DNA of 64,000 bases, taken from Rothia mucilaginosa (GTDB taxonomy: Bacteria; Actinomycetota; Actinomycetes; Actinomycetales; Micrococcaceae). Within the stretch, counting starts at the first letter, position 1. Each line of letters starts with the position of its first letter. The stretch is from positions 60,102-124,101 of the forward strand of contig NZ_CABFLY010000007.1 in the NCBI RefSeq assembly GCF_901875305.1, in the 5' to 3' direction. Below, piece by piece: positions 33,396-46,034 of the stretch. The translations under genes and the position numbers were made by a program. A model generated the notes under the pieces. That model was not told where the DNA came from. It saw only the letters and a list, made by a program, of their open reading frames with translations, and ran no database searches.

Positions 33396-36028
33396 TAGTT
33401 ACCTCCAGTAGCGGTGAGGTCGGCAGCCGCCGCTTCACCCTCGTTATCCGTGCCGGGAGCAACAGAAACATCTTCTGCCGCCTCGGCATTCTCAGTGGTT
33501 TCATCATCGCTGTCGTCCAGCTGACGATCCTGGTTACGGGCAACACCAATAATCGAATCGCCCTCACCGGGCTTTGCAAAGATAACACCCATGGTATCGC
33601 GTCCCTTCGCAGGAACCTCATCCACGTTCGAACGAACAACCTTGCCGCTGGACATCACGACCAGGACCTCGTCCTCTTCATCCACGATAAGGCCACCCAC
33701 CAGGGCGCCACGATCCTCCACAAGCTTAGCAACCTTAATGCCAAAACCATTACGACCCTGAACGCGATACTCATCCACACTCGTACGCTTCGCGTAGCCG
33801 CCCTCAGTCACTACAAAGACATAAGAGCCCTCGGTGACCACGTTGGCAGAAATCAGCTCGTCGCCATCGCGGAACTTCATACCGGTCACACCAGAAGTCG
33901 AACGACCCATGGGGCGCAACGAGGCATCATCCGCGTGGAAACGCAGGGACATACCGTTACGAGAAACCAGCAGGATGTCATCGGCAGCCGAAACAGTAAA
34001 GGCCGAGACCACCTCGTCACCCTCGCGCAGGTTAATAGCAATCAGACCCGCGGTGCGGTTCGTGTCGTAATCACTCAGGCGGCTCTTCTTCACCATGCCG
34101 CCGCGAGTTGCCAGCACCAGGTACTCAGCATCCTCGTAGCTCTTCAGCTCCATAACCTGAGCGATACGCTCGCCCCCCTGGAACTCCAGCAGGTTCGCGA
34201 TGTGCTGGCCCTTCGCGTCGCGGCCGGCCTCCTGCAACTCATAGCCCTTCGCTCGGTACACGCGGCCCAGGTTCGTGAAGAACAGAATCCAGCTGTGTGT
34301 AGTCGTCACAAAGAAGTGCTCCACCACATCATCACCACGCAGAGAGGCACCCTTAATGCCCTTACCACCGCGGTGCTGGCTGCGGTACTGATCACTACGG
34401 GTGCGCTTAATGTAGCCGCCGCGAGTAATCGTCACCACGACCTCCTCCTCAGGGATGAGGTCTTCCATGGACATGTCGCCGTTGTAGCCGTACATAATCT
34501 GGGTGCGACGCTCGTCGCCGTAGCGGTTCACAATCTCGCCCAGCTCCTCAGAGATAATCTCACGCTGGCGAGTCTCCGAAGCAATAATCGCGTTGTACTC
34601 AGCAATCATGCGCATCAGCTCATCGTGGCGATCCTGAATCTTCTGACGCTCCAGGGCAGCCAGACGACGCAGCTGCATGTTCAGAATGGCCTGAGCCTGA
34701 GCCTCATCAATCTGCAGGAACTCCATCAGGCCGGTACGCGCCTCGTCCGCGGTGGGGGAGCGGCGAATCAGAGCGATGACCTCGTCCAGGGCATCCAGGG
34801 CCTTGAGCAGACCGCGCAGGATGTGCGCCTCTTCCTCCGCCTGGCGCAGACGGTAACGAGTACGGCGGACAATAACGTCCAGCTGGTGGTTGACCCAGTG
34901 GCGTACAAACGCATCCAGGGACAGGGTGCGGGGCACGCCATCCACAATGGCCAACATGTTTGCGGAGAAGTTCTCCTGCAGCTGGGTGTGCTTGTACAGG
35001 TTGTTCAGCACAACCTTCGGGGAAGCATCACGCTTGAGCACAATCACCAGGCGCTGACCGGTACGACCCGAGGTCTCATCGCGCAGGTCAGCGATGCCGG
35101 TGACCTTGCCGTCCTTGATAAGCTCGGCAATCTTGATGGCCAGGTTATCCGGGTTCGCCTGGTAGGGCAGCTCGGTGACCACCAGGCAGGTACGTCCGTG
35201 GATTTCCTCAACGTTAACCACGGCGCGCATGGTAATCGAACCGCGGCCGGTGCGGTACGCATCTTCGATGCCCTTGGTGCCCAAAATCTGCGCACCGGTC
35301 GGGAAGTCAGGGCCCTTGATGCGGGCGATGAGAGCATTCAGCAGCTCTTCGTTAGTAGCGTGCGGGTTCTTCAGGAACCACTCCACACCCTCGGCCACCT
35401 CGCGCAGGTTGTGCGGGGGGATGTTGGTCGCCATACCCACGGCGATACCCGAGGAGCCGTTAACCAGCAGGTTCGGGATGCGAGAGGGCAGAACGGTCGG
35501 CTCGAGAGACTTGCCGTCATAGTTCGGCTGGAAATCAACGGTGTCCTCGTTGATGTCGCGCACCATCTCCAGGGCGATGGGGGCCATCTTCGTCTCGGTG
35601 TATCGGGGAGCCGCAGCACCATCGTTACCGGGAGAGCCAAAGTTACCCTGTCCCAGCGCCAGCGGGTAACGCATAATCCAGCTCTGAATCAGACGCACGA
35701 GGGTGTCGTAGATGGGGCTGTCGCCGTGGGGGTGGAACTGACCCATGACGTCACCGACCACGCGGGCGCACTTGTTGAAAGCACGGTCCGGGCGGTAACC
35801 ACCGTCATACATTGCGTAGATGACGCGACGGTGCACGGGCTTAAGGCCGTCACGGACATCCGGCAGGGCACGACCGATGATGACGGCCATCGCGTAGTCC
35901 AGGTAGGAGCGCTGCATTTCGGTCTGCAGGTCCACCTGTTCGATGTGACCGTGGTGATCCACAATCTCGGCGTCACCGGTACCGACAACGTCAGCCCCAG
36001 TCACTTCGTTCTGCTGTTCTTCGCTCAT
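33395..36028 (-). CDS. gyrA: DNA gyrase subunit A
   Basis: An 877-residue type IIA topoisomerase subunit. The winged-helix/tower core carries the active-site Tyr in APRYTETKM (about residue 127), and the C-terminal domain has the beta-pinwheel repeats including the GyrA box QRGGKG-like HRGGKGIKG. The quinolone-resistance segment reads [10 protein letters not shown], with the serine and aspartate of the susceptible type. The ATG at 36028 follows GAGGGA; a TTG at 36040 is less likely. The C-terminal tail is acidic. Confidence 0.97.
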   Translation of the reverse strand: MSEEQQNEVTGADVVGTGDAEIVDHHGHIEQVDLQTEMQRSYLDYAMAVIIGRALPDVRDGLKPVHRRVIYAMYDGGYRPDRAFNKCARVVGDVMGQFHPHGDSPIYDTLVRLIQSWIMRYPLALGQGNFGSPGNDGAAAPRYTETKMAPIALEMVRDINEDTVDFQPNYDGKSLEPTVLPSRIPNLLVNGSSGIAVGMATNIPPHNLREVAEGVEWFLKNPHATNEELLNALIARIKGPDFPTGAQILGTKGIEDAYRTGRGSITMRAVVNVEEIHGRTCLVVTELPYQANPDNLAIKIAELIKDGKVTGIADLRDETSGRTGQRLVIVLKRDASPKVVLNNLYKHTQLQENFSANMLAIVDGVPRTLSLDAFVRHWVNHQLDVIVRRTRYRLRQAEEEAHILRGLLKALDALDEVIALIRRSPTADEARTGLMEFLQIDEAQAQAILNMQLRRLAALERQKIQDRHDELMRMIAEYNAIIASETRQREIISEELGEIVNRYGDERRTQIMYGYNGDMSMEDLIPEEEVVVTITRGGYIKRTRSDQYRSQHRGGKGIKGASLRGDDVVEHFFVTTTHSWILFFTNLGRVYRAKGYELQEAGRDAKGQHIANLLEFQGGERIAQVMELKSYEDAEYLVLATRGGMVKKSRLSDYDTNRTAGLIAINLREGDEVVSAFTVSAADDILLVSRNGMSLRFHADDASLRPMGRSTSGVTGMKFRDGDELISANVVTEGSYVFVVTEGGYAKRTSVDEYRVQGRNGFGIKVAKLVEDRGALVGGLIVDEEDEVLVVMSSGKVVRSNVDEVPAKGRDTMGVIFAKPGEGDSIIGVARNQDRQLDDSDDETTENAEAAEDVSVAPGTDNEGEAAAADLTATGGN

Positions 36029-36100
36029 TATTTCCCTCAATAAATCACTCGGTTATATAACCTGCTCCACATATTCCCCATAAGGAATATGCCGTGCGGG

Positions 36101-38531
<2,431 letters not shown>

Positions 38532-39269
38532 CTACCCGTAAGTGTCGCGCACCCCACGCATACCGGAGGCACGTCGATACCCGCGCTGGTTCCATCGGCC
38601 GTTATTCGGACCCAGGATACGCACCTGCGCCACCACACCCTCACCCAGCTCGCGGCGGAAGAGGTCGATTAGTTGCCCGTGCATCAGGCGTAGCTGAGTG
38701 GCCCATGCAGTAGAGTCGCACTGCACCTGAACGATGGAGTTCTCGAAGCTGAGGGGCTTGGTGTGCGCGGCAATTTCAGGGCCAACAAGTTCAGCCCAGC
38801 GAGCCAGTACGCTCGAGACAGCCACGGGCTCCTTCCAGCCTCGAGAGCGAATCAGGGAGCTCACGACACCCCCGAGCAGCTTGGGATCGCGGGAGCTTTC
38901 ACCGGGGCCGCTGTACCCACCCATAACGCGGGGATCCCACCCTTGCGCGCGCTCGCGACGCTTCTTAGGGGCAGTTCCTGACATGGCAGCACCGAACTCG
39001 CGCATAATCTTCCGCGCCGAGAAAGCATTGAGGGGCGCCTCACCGCGTTCCTGGGCGGCCACACGCATACGGGTCAGTAGGGCTGCGGGGGCGTCCACCT
39101 CGTCTCGATAGAACTCACCGAAGCTATCAACCTCGCCGCCAGACATCGATGTTTCACGTGAAACAGTGCCGTCGAGTTCACGAAAATCGGGGGTCGGGGA
39201 AGGCCTCGACAAGGAGTCACCGAAAGGTGCGGCAAGGGAAGTGGAATCCTCTCCGGGGTGGCTACTCAT
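38532..39269 (-). CDS. DUF721 (DciA-like) protein
   Basis: A 245-residue protein. The C-terminal half (about 120-225) has the DUF721 pattern with WAELVGPEIAAHTKPLSFENSIVQVQCDSTAWATQLRLM. DUF721 contains DciA, the bacterial replicative helicase loader or operator, fitting the position between recF and gyrB. The N-terminal half is disordered and includes a perfect parS site (39150-39165) translated as VSRET. ATG at 39269 overlaps the recF end by 8 bp. Confidence 0.85.
   Translation of the reverse strand: MSSHPGEDSTSLAAPFGDSLSRPSPTPDFRELDGTVSRETSMSGGEVDSFGEFYRDEVDAPAALLTRMRVAAQERGEAPLNAFSARKIMREFGAAMSGTAPKKRRERAQGWDPRVMGGYSGPGESSRDPKLLGGVVSSLIRSRGWKEPVAVSSVLARWAELVGPEIAAHTKPLSFENSIVQVQCDSTAWATQLRLMHGQLIDLFRRELGEGVVAQVRILGPNNGRWNQRGYRRASGMRGVRDTYG
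39150..39165. other. parS: parS site 1 (inside DUF721 gene)
   Basis: Perfect 16-bp TGTTTCACGTGAAACA, the ParB binding site. It is within the coding sequence for the disordered N-terminus, read as V-S-R-E-T. Confidence 0.95.
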
Positions 39270-40527
39270 GATCCTCACCGACAACAGGTTTCTCGGTTTG
39301 CACTTCGCCGCTTCCCTCGGCAGGGGTTACACGGGGGATTTCGGATTCCCCACCGCGGGCGCCGGGCACCGGCACGTACTCCGCATGGCCGGGAGTCACA
39401 GACACCAGGCGGTATTCCCCTAGCTCCTCCGGGATATCCGTAAGCACGGCACACGTAATGAGCACCTGCTCCGCAGCGGCAACCATAGCGCCCAGGCGAT
39501 GGCGGCGCGCCGAATCGAGCTCGGCAAAGACATCATCAAGAATCAGGATGGGGGAGGCCCCCGGCGAAGAATCATCCTCCACGTGAACAAACCACGAAGC
39601 CAACTTCAGGGCCAATGCAAACGACCAGCTCTCACCGTGCGAGGCAAAATGCTTAACCGGAAGACCACCCAACAGCAGGGTCACATCCTCGCGATGCGGG
39701 CCCACCAGCGTCACACCGCGCTCAATCTCCTCGGCGCGCCGCTCAGCAAAACCATGCAGAAGCGCCTCCCTTAAATCCTCGATACTCATAAGGGCCGCGT
39801 GTTCGAGAGAACGCTCACCCATGCTCGCAAAGACGGTGGACTCGTAGGTGAAACCCACTTCTTTAGAACCGTCCGTCAGACCTGCATAGGCGCGACGCAG
39901 TTGGGGGAGTAGGCCCTGCAGCAGGCGAAAGCGTGCAGAGAGCAGCTGAGCACCCATCAATGCAAGCTGGTCATCCCACACGGCGAGGGTGCTCAGCGCG
40001 TTCTCGTCGCGAGCGCGGCGCTGCATCGACTTAAGTAGCGAATTACGCTGCCGCAAAATCCGCTCATACTCGCTACGGTACCCCGCCACCGCGGGGCGCA
40101 GAGAGACAGCCAGCTCATCCACAAATCGACGACGACCGGCGGGATCGCCCTTCACCAACTGCAAATCTTCGGGAGAAAACAGCACCGTGCGGGCAATCCC
40201 CAGGGCCTCCTTAGCGCGCACCGGGGCGGCCCGGTTAATGCGCACACGGTTCGCCTGGCCGGGTGCCACTTCAAACTCGGTCACGGTCTGCTGCGAGCCG
40301 CGCACAGCACGGGTACGAATGTAGGCTCGAGCGGCGCCCACTCGCACCAGCGGCCCATCGTGGCTCACCCGATGCGAAGAGAGGGCCGCCGCGTACTCAA
40401 TGGCCTCCACAATATTTGTTTTTCCCACGCCATTCGAACCCAGAAAAACCGTCACCCCGGCCGACAGAGGCAGATTGAGCAGCGCGTAGGTGCGGTAATC
40501 CAGTAGCGAGATATGGTCGATGTACAC
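39262..40527 (-). CDS. recF: DNA replication and repair protein RecF
   Basis: A 421-residue SMC-like ATPase with Walker A FLGSNGVGKTN (28-38) and Walker B LILDDVFAELD near 330. RecF loads RecA at gaps with RecO and RecR. GTG at 40527 follows AAAGGAG; the longer frame to 40641 is unlikely. C-terminal extension of about 40 residues is polar and variable. Confidence 0.95.
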   Translation of the reverse strand: MYIDHISLLDYRTYALLNLPLSAGVTVFLGSNGVGKTNIVEAIEYAAALSSHRVSHDGPLVRVGAARAYIRTRAVRGSQQTVTEFEVAPGQANRVRINRAAPVRAKEALGIARTVLFSPEDLQLVKGDPAGRRRFVDELAVSLRPAVAGYRSEYERILRQRNSLLKSMQRRARDENALSTLAVWDDQLALMGAQLLSARFRLLQGLLPQLRRAYAGLTDGSKEVGFTYESTVFASMGERSLEHAALMSIEDLREALLHGFAERRAEEIERGVTLVGPHREDVTLLLGGLPVKHFASHGESWSFALALKLASWFVHVEDDSSPGASPILILDDVFAELDSARRHRLGAMVAAAEQVLITCAVLTDIPEELGEYRLVSVTPGHAEYVPVPGARGGESEIPRVTPAEGSGEVQTEKPVVGEDHE

Positions 40528-40645
40528 CGGACGGCTCCTTTCGTGCGGTTCGGTCGAGGGGAGGGATAGGCGCGGACGGGGAAAAGCACAGCCCCGCGAG
40601 CCTTCCCTGGGCAGAGCCTCGGGATGCGCGCGGGGCGGCAAGCTA

Positions 40646-41770
40646 CTAGTTCGAGGGCAGACGCACCGGCATCAGCAGATAGCGGTAGTTGCGGTCGTCC
40701 TCAGCCAGCGGCTCGTCCTGGCCCGAAATCACGGCGGGCTTGGGCGCATCGGTGAAGGAGAAGCGCACGAACTCGGTGCCGAACACCTTCAGGCCGTCCA
40801 GCAGGTAGGAGGGGTTGTACGCCACGGTGATGTCGTCGCCGGAGAGGTGAGCCTGCAGGGTTTCGGAGGCCTGAGCCTCGTCGCCGCGGCCCGCATCAAT
40901 GGCGACCGAGCCCTGGGTGAACTTCAGGCGCAGCGGGGTGTTGCGCTCAGCCACGAGCGAGATACGGCGAGCCGCCTCAGTCAGGTCGGAGGTGCGAACC
41001 ACCGCGTGAATGGGGGTCTGCTCGGGGAAGAGCGCACGGATGTTGGGGTAGTCGCCGTCCATCAGAACGCTCGTGGTGCGGCGGGTACCGGCGGCAAAAC
41101 CGATCAGCTCGCCGGCTGCGGGTAGCGCAATGGAGAGCTCGCCGGAACCGGAGAGAGTGCTACCGACCTCGGAAACGGTCTTGGCCTTCAGCAGCACAGC
41201 TGCCTGAACATCGGGGTTGGTGGGGTTCCACTTGATTTCGCGCATGGCCAGACGGTAGCGGTCGGTGGCGAGCAGGGTTATGGTGTCGCCGTTGATCTCG
41301 ACGCGGATACCGGTCAGTAGGGGCAAGGTTTCGTCTTTGGATACCGCGATCTGAACCTGCTTGACGGCTTCGGCAAATTCGGCGCCGTCGACGGTACCTG
41401 AGACTTCGGGCAGCTCAGGCAGCTCGGGGTAATCGGCCACGGGCATGCCGGCCAGCTGGAAGTTTGCGGAACGGCAGTGCAGGCGAATCACGGACTCATC
41501 GGCGGTGAACTCAACCTCGGCGTTCGGCAGAGAACGGCAAATCTCAGCCAGAATCTTACCGGGAACAAGGCACACGCCCTCGGCCTGAACATCGGCGGCG
41601 ATAACCTGGCGGGCGCTGGTCTCGTGATCAAAGCTTGCGATGCTGACTTCGCCTGCGGAGGCGGTAATCAGCAGACCGTTGAGCACGGGGGAGGTAGGAC
41701 GCAAGGGCAGGGAGCGTGCCGTCCAGCCGACTGCTTCGGCGAGGACATCGCGTTCAACGGTGAATTTCAT
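40646..41770 (-). CDS. dnaN: DNA polymerase III sliding clamp (beta subunit)
   Basis: A 374-residue clamp beginning MKFTVERDVLAEAVGWTARSL and ending with YLLMPVRLPSN, the family C-terminus. It forms the dimeric ring that tethers polymerase to DNA. ATG at 41770 is chosen; the longer frame to 41893 lacks homology. It sits beside the oriC region. Confidence 0.97.
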   Translation of the reverse strand: MKFTVERDVLAEAVGWTARSLPLRPTSPVLNGLLITASAGEVSIASFDHETSARQVIAADVQAEGVCLVPGKILAEICRSLPNAEVEFTADESVIRLHCRSANFQLAGMPVADYPELPELPEVSGTVDGAEFAEAVKQVQIAVSKDETLPLLTGIRVEINGDTITLLATDRYRLAMREIKWNPTNPDVQAAVLLKAKTVSEVGSTLSGSGELSIALPAAGELIGFAAGTRRTTSVLMDGDYPNIRALFPEQTPIHAVVRTSDLTEAARRISLVAERNTPLRLKFTQGSVAIDAGRGDEAQASETLQAHLSGDDITVAYNPSYLLDGLKVFGTEFVRFSFTDAPKPAVISGQDEPLAEDDRNYRYLLMPVRLPSN

Positions 41771-42576
41771 CGAGAAGGCGCCTTTCACGGTGGTAGAGAT
41801 TTGGTTTGTGGCGCACGTAAAGATGAACTGCGAGAGAGCCGGAAGGTTTCGCCTGCTCCAGTGCGCGGTGCCCGTGCGCGCGCGTCTATCCATCCTACCG
41901 GAATCCAGACGAATTGTAATTACAGGGATTCACGAGGAATGCGGCTGGTCTGTTCGGGTCACTAGCTGCGCATTTTTGTAATTACAAAGAACTGCGGAAA
42001 ATCCCTTAAAAAGCATCGAAAATAGATTCGAAATTACGCCTTCGAAGATGTGGGTTTTTCACCAAAACCAACAGGGGCAAGGAACCAGTGAAGCGCTTAC
42101 TTTTGCTCAGTATTTCCAGAAACCATACCGGATGAATGCTCCGAGCAGCCCAAAATGCATATCAAACTTCCCGGTAGCCCCGGGGCGGGGCAATGCTTCA
42201 TGTTATGGAGAGGATTTTTTCTTTAAGTACAGTAGTATTATTAACGCTTGTGGAAACGGTGGAAAACCCGTTGAAACCCCGCAATGACGCGGAAGTAGCC
42301 TGTGGATATTAAGTGGAGGAATTCCCCTTGGGCTGAGGATGCATTGTGTATGGATATTTATACATTTACTCTCTTCCACATCTTTTGAATATTCATGCAC
42401 TTAACGTCCACACGAGCGCCGGAGTTAAAGCACAGCTTATCCACACCCCCTATTTTGGGAATCTGCCACCTAATAATTCGTGGTCGCAAACACCCCTTTA
42501 CCCCTCGAGCCGCCCCCGCATCCCCTATAAAACACCTTGTCAGAGATGTATAGAGGATACGTACGGCCCCGTGAGC
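41771..42576. other. oriC: oriC, dnaN-dnaA intergenic part
   Basis: An 806-bp AT-richer gap. It has a consensus DnaA box TTATCCACA at 42437-42445 and near matches TGTGGAAAC (42249), TGTGGATAT (42301), TCTTCCACA (about 42372) and ACGTCCACA (about 42404). A T/A-rich tract at 42208-42245 is the best candidate unwinding element. Two TGTAATTACA palindromes lie at 41915-41924 and 41977-41986, near the dnaN side. The dnaN promoter should also be here. Confidence 0.8.
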
Positions 42577-44259
42577 CTAGCCGGCAGCGCGCTGCTCCTG
42601 GCGAATCAGGTTCGTCAACTCGGTCACCTGATTGAAAATCGTCTGTCGCTCGGCCATCTGTGCGCTCACCTTACGCACCGCGTGCATCACGGTCGTGTGG
42701 TCGCGGCCGCCCAAATCATTACCGATGCGCGGCAGAGACATCTCAGTCAGCTCACGCAGCAGGTACATCGCCACCTGGCGGGCGTTCGTGAGCGTGCGGG
42801 TGCGAGACTTCGACTGCATATCCTCAATGGACACGTCGAAATACTTCGCCACCGTCGAGAGCACCAGCGCCGAGGTAATCTCGGCACCACCCGTATCGGA
42901 CAGCAAATCCTTCAGATAGGTCTCCGCCTCAGCCAGCGTGATGGGCTCCGGAGGCTTCTTCATCGAGGCGGCGGCGCTCGCGCGAATCAGAGCGCCCTCC
43001 AACTCGCGAATATTGGCCGTGACATGGGAAGCAATGTATTCCATAACGTCATCGCGCACCGGCAGAATCTCGCTCTGAGCCTTCTTGCGCAGAATCGCGA
43101 TACGGGTCTCCAACTCCGGAGGCTGCACATCCACGTTCAATCCCGAGCCGAAGCGCGAACGCATCCGCTCGGCAAATCCGGTCAGCTGCTTCGGCGGCAA
43201 ATCAGAGGTAATCACAATCTGCTTCTGGTGGTTGTAGAGTGCGTTGAAGGTGTGGAAAAACTCCTCCATCGTCGCCTCTTTACCCGCCAAGAACTGAATA
43301 TCGTCGATCAAAAGCACATCAACGTTGCGGTAAATCTGCTTGAACGACGAACCCTCGTCGTCGCGAATCGAGTTGATGAAGTCGTTCGTGAATTCCTCGG
43401 AATTCACGTAGCGAACCCGCAGATTTGGGTAAAGGTACTTGGTGTAGTGGCCAATCGCGTGTAGCAGGTGGGTTTTACCCAGACCCGAACCGCCGTAGAT
43501 GAACAGCGGGTTGTACACGATGCCGGGCTGCTCAGCTACGGCGAAGGCGCTTGCATGGGCAAAACGGTTGGACTGGCCAATCACAAAGGTGTCGAAGGTG
43601 TAATTCGGGTTCAGTCGGGCAGAGCTATCCCACGTCGGAGCGTTTTCCGGGTCTTCGTGCGGGGGTGCAGCCGGTGCGGCCGGAGCCTCAACAGGAGCCT
43701 TATGATGCGCGGTGTGGAAAGCGGTTCGCTCCGCCTCTAGGGTCTGCAACGAGGGGCGAGTCACCCGCTCATCAGCTGGAACGTGCGCCTCGGAATCCGG
43801 ACCCGGATGCGGCTCGGTGTAGTACTCGAAAGCTCGGGAACCAGTGGGGGGCTCACGATGGGTCGGCTCGGCGTAGGGCACACCACCGGGGTAATCAGAA
43901 GGCTCAGCAGGCACCTGGTGCGCCGCTACAGTTGTAGGCTCGACGGGTGCGGCTTGCTCCGACTCATTAACGTCCTGACTTGCGCTTTCAATGGGAACCA
44001 TTGTCTCATTCACATCAAAAAGTGCGGTGGTGGTGGGGCCGAATGCCTCGTGCAATGCTGCACGGAAGGGGGCGGTAATTTGCTCCTCAAACACGGCGCG
44101 GGTGAGCTTATTGGGCACCTCGATGATGAGGCGCGAAGATCCCATCAGGCCCTGGGGGCGGGCAAGATTCACAAAGCCACGCTGACGTGCCGTGACGTTC
44201 GGGTCGCTGCTCAGGATAGACAGCAGATGCGCCCAGCGCGCCTGAAGTGACTCGGTCAT
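42577..44259 (-). CDS. dnaA: chromosomal replication initiator DnaA
   Basis: A 560-residue initiator. Domain I (1-85), a long Pro/Glu-rich domain II (about 86-205), the AAA+ domain with Walker [11 protein letters not shown] (255-264) and Walker [15 protein letters not shown], and the DNA-binding domain IV with [12 protein letters not shown] near the C-terminus. Domain II is long, as in other high-GC actinobacteria. GGAGGT precedes the ATG at 44259. Confidence 0.97.
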   Translation of the reverse strand: MTESLQARWAHLLSILSSDPNVTARQRGFVNLARPQGLMGSSRLIIEVPNKLTRAVFEEQITAPFRAALHEAFGPTTTALFDVNETMVPIESASQDVNESEQAAPVEPTTVAAHQVPAEPSDYPGGVPYAEPTHREPPTGSRAFEYYTEPHPGPDSEAHVPADERVTRPSLQTLEAERTAFHTAHHKAPVEAPAAPAAPPHEDPENAPTWDSSARLNPNYTFDTFVIGQSNRFAHASAFAVAEQPGIVYNPLFIYGGSGLGKTHLLHAIGHYTKYLYPNLRVRYVNSEEFTNDFINSIRDDEGSSFKQIYRNVDVLLIDDIQFLAGKEATMEEFFHTFNALYNHQKQIVITSDLPPKQLTGFAERMRSRFGSGLNVDVQPPELETRIAILRKKAQSEILPVRDDVMEYIASHVTANIRELEGALIRASAAASMKKPPEPITLAEAETYLKDLLSDTGGAEITSALVLSTVAKYFDVSIEDMQSKSRTRTLTNARQVAMYLLRELTEMSLPRIGNDLGGRDHTTVMHAVRKVSAQMAERQTIFNQVTELTNLIRQEQRAAG

Positions 44260-44894
44260 AGGGGTCTTTACCTCCGCTCAATCTGCCGCAGAAGATGCTG
44301 ACTACTCAAACGAGCGCCAACAATGCCGAAACCTTCCGCAGGTCATTAAGATTCTACCCGCTTAATCCACAGGCGATTGACGTTATCCACAACGGTTTTC
44401 CACACGGTGGAAAAGTTGTAATTACAGATGTGGATGAAAGGTGGAAAAGGGTGGAGAAATCGACGTCTTTCCTATTATGACGGGGAATATTGCGAGCGTG
44501 TGCACCTGTGGATAAGTGGTATCCAAAGTGTTGTACTGACAGGATATGCACCGCGGTGGATGGCTGTCGCGTTGTGTTATCCCCAGGAAAAGTCGAGATG
44601 GTGAAGCAGCTGCACGGAATCCTGTGTATCCCCTCCACCATTTCCCGCGGCGCCCTCCGTCAACCCCAACCGCCACAAACCGTCCCCCACCAGCCCCGAC
44701 ACTCATCTCAAAGGAGCCCGGAATCACGCGGAAAAAAGCGAAAAGAACTTGATTTACGCCCGCCACTCTTCTAAAGTTGTGCTGTTGTGTGTGCACCGCC
44801 TACCGCGAATAGTCGCGATACCTCCGTGCACCAAGAAGCGTACGGTTCCGATACCCCGTGAGGGCACGAACCGCAAAAATCAAGGAGACAAAGT
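44260..44894. other. oriC: oriC, dnaA-rpmH intergenic part
   Basis: The 635-bp gap upstream of dnaA. Consensus DnaA boxes: TTATCCACA (44383-44391) and TGTGGATAA (44507-44515); near matches TAATCCACA (about 44363), TTTTCCACA (44396-44404) and TTATCCCCA (about 44578). TGTAATTACA lies at 44417-44426 in the middle of the boxes. The divergent dnaA and rpmH promoters are here. Origin function may be shared with the dnaN-dnaA gap. Confidence 0.75.
44749..44777 (+). promoter_or_regulatory. rpmH promoter
   Basis: TTGATT (44749-44754) and TAAAGT (44772-44777) separated by exactly 17 bp, about 117 bp before rpmH. Confidence 0.65.
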
Positions 44895-45032
44895 ATGAGC
44901 AAGCGTACTTTCCAGCCGAACAACCGCCGTCGCGCCAAGAAGCACGGCTTCCGTCTGCGTATGCGCACCCGTGCAGGCCGCGCGATTCTGTCGAACCGCC
45001 GCGGTAAGGGCCGCGCAAAGCTCTCGGCCTAA
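44895..45032 (+). CDS. rpmH: 50S ribosomal protein L34
   Basis: A 45-residue basic protein beginning [18 protein letters not shown] and ending [10 protein letters not shown], the L34 pattern. AAGGAGA precedes the ATG at 44895. It is the first gene of the rightward rpmH-rnpA-yidD-yidC-jag-rsmG cluster. Confidence 0.97.
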   Translation: MSKRTFQPNNRRRAKKHGFRLRMRTRAGRAILSNRRGKGRAKLSA

Positions 45033-45044
45033 TTACGGCATATA

Positions 45045-45124
45045 GTTCGCCCGCCAATGCACACGCATCGGCGGGCGAACTATCATTAAGCGTAGAAATA
45101 CGGAGGCCGGCCCTGCCGGCCTCC
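45045..45124 (+). terminator. two hairpins between rpmH and rnpA
   Basis: GTTCGCCCGCC with GGCGGGCGAAC (45045-45080) and GGAGGCCGGC with GCCGGCCTCC (45102-45124). They may reduce readthrough or act as processing sites so that L34 is made in excess over RnpA. Confidence 0.7.
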
Positions 45125-45145
45125 CCACTATGTAAAGGGGGAGAC

Positions 45146-45514
45146 GTGCTGCCTCAACAGCACCGTATGCGCACCGGCGCTGAATTCTCCCACGCCTTCC
45201 GTTCCGGCATCCGCAGTGGACGCCGGAACATCGTTATATCTACGGCGAAAAATCCCGGAAAAACAACCCGGGTAGGTTTCATCGTGTCGAAGGCGGTGGG
45301 CAACGCGGTGACACGCAACCTGGTTAAGCGCCGGTTGCGTGAGCTTGCCGCGCTCACCTGCGCCGCGCATCCGGAAGGGTACGCCATCGCGGTGCGGGCG
45401 CTTCCCGCCTCCGCACAGGCAGACTGGAATCAGCTCCGCAAAGACTACGAATCTGCCCTCGAAACGACTCTCGCCAAGCTCAACCGACCCTCATCGACCG
45501 AGGGAGAGCAATGA
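45146..45514 (+). CDS. rnpA: ribonuclease P protein component
   Basis: A 122-residue basic protein. It shows RMRTGAEFSHAFRSG near the start and the RNR-type motif NAVTRNLVKRRLRELAA. GTG start at 45146 behind GGGGGAG. It supports RNase P RNA in tRNA 5' processing. Its stop overlaps yidD by ATGA. Confidence 0.95.
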   Translation: MLPQQHRMRTGAEFSHAFRSGIRSGRRNIVISTAKNPGKTTRVGFIVSKAVGNAVTRNLVKRRLRELAALTCAAHPEGYAIAVRALPASAQADWNQLRKDYESALETTLAKLNRPSSTEGEQ

Positions 45515-45984
45515 GCCACTCCCGTACTTCACGCCGCGATGAATGCTTTCACCCCCATCACAGCGGCACGTATAGCGCCAGGGAGCCCCTCATTGGCCCC
45601 GACGAGCTGTTGGCATTAGCCCCCAACGAGTTCGTGCATCCTGAATCTTTTCTGCAGGCCCTCTATGTTCTGCCGCAGAACCTGCTGATTGCGTGCATGA
45701 AGGCCTATCGTACGGTCGTTTCCCCGCTCTACGGGAACGTGTGCCGCTATTACCCGACCTGCTCGGCGTACGCCCTGGAAGCGTTTACAACTCACGGTGC
45801 GTTGGGTGGGCTTTCTCTGACGGTGCGGCGCATCCTGCGGTGCGTTCCCTGGGCGACCGGTGGTGTTGATCCGGTTCCTGCGGGGCGGCGAGTCTTCGCC
45901 CCGGGAGCGGAACCAAAGATTGTTCTGCTCAACCACCCCGACCGTTATATGCCATCTCACACCTCTTGCGCCCGCCCCGAATAG
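45511..45984 (+). CDS. yidD: membrane protein insertion efficiency factor YidD
   Basis: A 157-residue protein with the YidD core MKAYRTVVSPLYGN (62-75) followed by CRYYPTCSAYALEA and the conserved His-Gly pair. N-terminal 50 residues are polar and not conserved. It overlaps rnpA by 4 bp. Confidence 0.93.
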   Translation: MSHSRTSRRDECFHPHHSGTYSAREPLIGPDELLALAPNEFVHPESFLQALYVLPQNLLIACMKAYRTVVSPLYGNVCRYYPTCSAYALEAFTTHGALGGLSLTVRRILRCVPWATGGVDPVPAGRRVFAPGAEPKIVLLNHPDRYMPSHTSCARPE

Positions 45985-46034
45985 GCGGCGCCTTCGACTT
46001 ACCGACTTTGTAAGGTCTTTAAGGAGTATTCTTC

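Noticed and set aside
33935..36043. 702-residue plus-strand open frame antisense to gyrA
   Set aside because: It mirrors gyrA codon bias (third-base GC) and has His/Gln/Val-rich composition with no domain; a shadow of the real gene.
42346..43464. 372-residue plus-strand frame across oriC and dnaA
   Set aside because: Runs through DnaA boxes and antisense to dnaA; no family features.
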